This document shows positions 22,229 to 24,283 of a stretch of DNA of 24,283 bases, one piece after another. Position 1 is the stretch's first letter. Each line of letters starts with the position of its first letter. Both the position numbers and the translations under genes were made by a program. The notes under the pieces are model-generated. The model saw only the letters and a program-made list of their open reading frames with translations. It did not search any database and was not told the DNA's origin. Origin of the DNA: Dehalococcoidia bacterium UBA6627 (GTDB lineage: Bacteria > Chloroflexota > Dehalococcoidia > UBA2979); contig DKLZ01000064.1 of NCBI GenBank assembly GCA_002455955.1, positions 17,520 through 41,802 of the forward strand, given 5' to 3'.

Positions 22229-23308
22229 CTAGTGATTCGGACCACGCTGCATCGGTTGTGGTTGCCAACGATAAAGGTCTGAGTTCTGTAATGTTTGCGG
22301 ATTGACTGCACTTCGCGGCCATCGACCTTGGAGGACAAGGGCGATCTCTTGTCCGAGACGGCGACGAGTCTCTGGCATCATTCTTGAGGTTGCCGATGCT
22401 ATGTGTGGAGTAACGATCACATTATCCATCTGAAATAGAGGATTCTCAGGATCAGCCGGTTCCATCTCGAAAACATCTAGACCAGCACCGGCGATCTCTC
22501 CTTGCTGGAGAGCATCGATCAGAGCCGCTTCATCCTGACTCGGACCACGACCTGCATTGATGAACATCGCACTCGGTTTCATTGCCTTGAATTGTTCTTT
22601 ACCCATGATGTGATGAGTTTCTTCGTTAAGTGGACCGTGATTCGATACAAAATCAGACCTCGCGAGAAGATCGTTAAGTCCAACCGGTTCAACACCAGCA
22701 TTTGTCATTTCTGTCTCGGCAACGTACGGATCATGAGCTATCACTCGCAATCCAAAAGCCTGACCACGCCGAGCGACAGCGCGACCGACGTTTCCAAAAG
22801 CGATTAAGCCTAATGTCTGACCATAGAGACGTGGGAAGTTCCGCATATGAGGATGCCCCTCTGCCCATCTGCCGGCACGAATCCAAGAACGCATTTCATA
22901 CAGATGACGGTGCGCACCAAGAAGTAATGCCATCGTGTGATCTGCTACTTCTTCGATGAAGACATCCGGAACATTGGTGACAGGAATTCCATGGCGTGTC
23001 GCAGCCTCAACATCAACACGGTCGGTCCCAACGCTCCCACAACCGATCACCTTACAATTCTCTAATCCGGCGATAATGTCAGCGTTGATCATCCGGCCCC
23101 GGGCAATAACTGCTTGAGCATCCTTCGCCATCTCGATGAACTCTTCATCCGAATTGGCTGGTAATTCGACTATCTCTGCACCAATCGGGCTAAGAGATTC
23201 GTTCTCATAGCTATAGTCAGAGACAGCTAAGTTGAATGATGACCCACCAGCTTGCATCTCTTCCTGTGGCTTCTGAATAGCCACTGTGTAGCGAGAATTA
23301 GTCGTCAT
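22229..23308 (-). CDS. D-isomer specific 2-hydroxyacid dehydrogenase (phosphoglycerate dehydrogenase-like)
   Basis: This 359-aa NAD-dependent oxidoreductase is of the D-2-hydroxyacid dehydrogenase family. The catalytic triad is R254 in NAGRG, E283 in DVFEMEP and H302 in TPHIAS. The nucleotide motif reads A170-F-G172-N-V-G175, with alanine in place of the first glycine of GxGxxG. Asp193 in AHDPY at the end of beta-2 indicates NAD rather than NADP. There is no C-terminal ACT domain, so serine-regulated SerA is unlikely and the substrate is open. The N-terminal 25 residues precede the conserved fold, but the ATG at 23308 is well supported by GGAGG six bases upstream. It is divergent from the phosphotriesterase gene, and the two may share a regulatory region. 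The stop is TAG. Confidence 0.93.
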   Translation of the reverse strand: MTTNSRYTVAIQKPQEEMQAGGSSFNLAVSDYSYENESLSPIGAEIVELPANSDEEFIEMAKDAQAVIARGRMINADIIAGLENCKVIGCGSVGTDRVDVEAATRHGIPVTNVPDVFIEEVADHTMALLLGAHRHLYEMRSWIRAGRWAEGHPHMRNFPRLYGQTLGLIAFGNVGRAVARRGQAFGLRVIAHDPYVAETEMTNAGVEPVGLNDLLARSDFVSNHGPLNEETHHIMGKEQFKAMKPSAMFINAGRGPSQDEAALIDALQQGEIAGAGLDVFEMEPADPENPLFQMDNVIVTPHIASATSRMMPETRRRLGQEIALVLQGRWPRSAVNPQTLQNSDLYRWQPQPMQRGPNH

Positions 23309-23363
23309 TCCTGACCTCCGATGAAACGTCTACGCAAACGATACCTATTCCTAAACAAGTAAT

Positions 23364-23400
23364 TGCGCGTGATGTTACTGAACATGTGGTTTATGCGCGT
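23364..23400. promoter_or_regulatory. candidate operator: direct repeat TGCGCGT flanking a short palindrome
   Basis: TGCGCGT occurs at 23364-23370 and again at 23394-23400, 30 bases apart start to start. Between them ATGTT (23372-23376) and AACAT (23381-23385) form a dyad around ACTG. The site lies between the divergent 2-hydroxyacid dehydrogenase and phosphotriesterase genes. A shared regulator site is inference from position and symmetry. Confidence 0.3.
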
Positions 23401-23481
23401 CCGGAGTAGACAAGCGATCAATCTCACAGGTTCCGTTACTCTAACGACGCATATTCTTATGAGCCCCGAAGGAGTAGGCGC

Positions 23482-24283
23482 ATGCCAACCGTGGAAACAG
23501 TACTAGGCCCAGTAGAAGCATCTAACCTGGGTTTTACATTAAGCCATGAGCATGTCCTCGTTGACTTCGGGAACGAAATTCGACATTACCCATGGATGTT
23601 CGACTTGCGTGCCACACGTGAGGTGCTCACACGCGAACTATCTCAGGCAAAGGCGGGTGGGATCGATTCCATAATTGACTTGACGACACCGGATCTCGGG
23701 CGAAATGTGAGCTTCGTCGAAGAAATCGCACGAGCAAGCGGTATGCAAATCATCGTGGCGACGGGGATTTGGCGTGACATCCCGCGCTCATTTTGGGCGC
23801 GCGATCCTGACAGCATTGCCGAGATCTTTATTCGTGAGATCGAAGTCGGGATCGCCGACACTACGATCAAGGCAGGAGCAATTAAGGTCGCGAATGACAT
23901 CGGGGGAGTCACACCGGAAGGAGAGCAAATTCTACGCGGAGCTGCCCGTGCCTCGATCCAGACAGGCTGTCCAATCAGCACACATCACTGGGCGCCGGAA
24001 GAGGTAGGCCGACAGCAGCTGAAAATATTCCAGGATGAAGGCGTACCTCCTCATCAGGTCTGCATTGGTCACAGCGCTGACACCGATGATGTGGACTATC
24101 TCGAGGACTTGCTAGAGGCAGGAGTCTATCTGTCTTTGGATCGATATCCCGGCTTGGGAAGTACTGCTCTACCCTGGGAGACGCGAAACGCTACCGTTCA
24201 ATCCTTAATTCAGCGTGGATGGGTTGAGCGCTTGATGCTTGGACATGACTATGCACCTCAGCCAGTTCGCATCGGAACGAACC
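23482..24283 (+). CDS. phosphotriesterase-family metal-dependent hydrolase, 3' end cut by the window
   Basis: The first 267 codons of a phosphotriesterase-family amidohydrolase are present, with no stop before the window end. The binuclear metal site is visible: H22-x-H24 in LSHEHV, the bridging carboxylated lysine K135 in AIKVAND, H168 in STHHW, H197 in IGHSADTDD, and D256 in LGHDYAP. All expected ligands are present, so the enzyme should be active. Family members include lactonases and organophosphate hydrolases, and the sequence alone does not decide between them. The start ATG at 23482 has GAAGGAG eight bases upstream. Typical family length is about 320-350 aa, so roughly a fifth to a quarter is missing. 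It is divergent from the 2-hydroxyacid dehydrogenase gene. Confidence 0.94.
   Translation, partial: MPTVETVLGPVEASNLGFTLSHEHVLVDFGNEIRHYPWMFDLRATREVLTRELSQAKAGGIDSIIDLTTPDLGRNVSFVEEIARASGMQIIVATGIWRDIPRSFWARDPDSIAEIFIREIEVGIADTTIKAGAIKVANDIGGVTPEGEQILRGAARASIQTGCPISTHHWAPEEVGRQQLKIFQDEGVPPHQVCIGHSADTDDVDYLEDLLEAGVYLSLDRYPGLGSTALPWETRNATVQSLIQRGWVERLMLGHDYAPQPVRIGTN

Noticed and set aside
22199..22265. CAACCACA/TGTGGTTG inverted repeat around the end of the 2-hydroxyacid dehydrogenase gene
   Set aside because: Eight bases separated by nearly fifty is weak, and no terminator features accompany it.

Overview
The window is chromosomal bacterial DNA of roughly balanced base composition. It has tightly packed metabolic genes on both strands, Shine-Dalgarno sites of the AGGAGG type and frequent GTG starts. 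The gene mix resembles free-living, organic-matter-degrading bacteria such as marine SAR202/Dehalococcoidia-like Chloroflexota: a cytochrome P450, CocE-type hydrolase, YdiJ-like FAD/Fe-S dehydrogenase, gamma-glutamyltransferase, crotonase, hotdog dehydratase, 2-hydroxyacid dehydrogenase and phosphotriesterase. That placement is inference from gene content only. I see no insertion sequences, phage genes, CRISPR arrays or other signs of transfer.

Layout. 1-5450: the end of a CAT-anticodon tRNA, a HIT-family protein, a CLC anion transporter with CBS and TrkA-C domains, a P450 and an ABC1/UbiB-family kinase. 5451-12619: a CocE/NonD hydrolase, divergent from a fused FAD/Fe-S dehydrogenase, followed by ktrB and ktrA for potassium uptake. 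12844-15507: a gamma-glutamyltransferase convergent with a metallo-beta-lactamase-fold hydrolase. 15508-15858 is the only gene-free stretch over 300 bases. 15859-18090: a crotonase, an OsmC-like protein and a two-domain rhodanese. 18153-20952, minus strand: an alpha/beta hydrolase, a cupredoxin lipoprotein, an unrecognised protein and a short-chain dehydrogenase. 21145-24283: tRNA-Gly(TCC), a MaoC-like hotdog protein, a 2-hydroxyacid dehydrogenase and a phosphotriesterase cut by the window end.

The main discovery is the rhodanese. A conventional reading stops it at a TGA at 17959-17961, but that TGA sits exactly where the catalytic cysteine of rhodanese domain II belongs. The frame continues in perfect family homology for 42 more residues to a second TGA at 18088-18090, giving a normal length of 276 aa. 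Directly after the first TGA lies a two-tiered hairpin whose 4-base loop is GGTC, as in the selenocysteine insertion element of E. coli fdhF. The simplest reading is an active-site selenocysteine sulfurtransferase. No other gene ending in this window uses TGA: 14 use TAG and 4 use TAA. No selA, selB, selC or selD gene is present here, so the decoding machinery must be elsewhere in the genome.

Other points of interest are a CLC protein with three key ion/proton-path residues substituted, a crotonase lacking both hydratase glutamates, a UbiB-family kinase with a changed KxGQ motif, hairpins at the start sites of both potassium-transport genes, and a perfect 11-bp hairpin built across the osmC-like stop codon.
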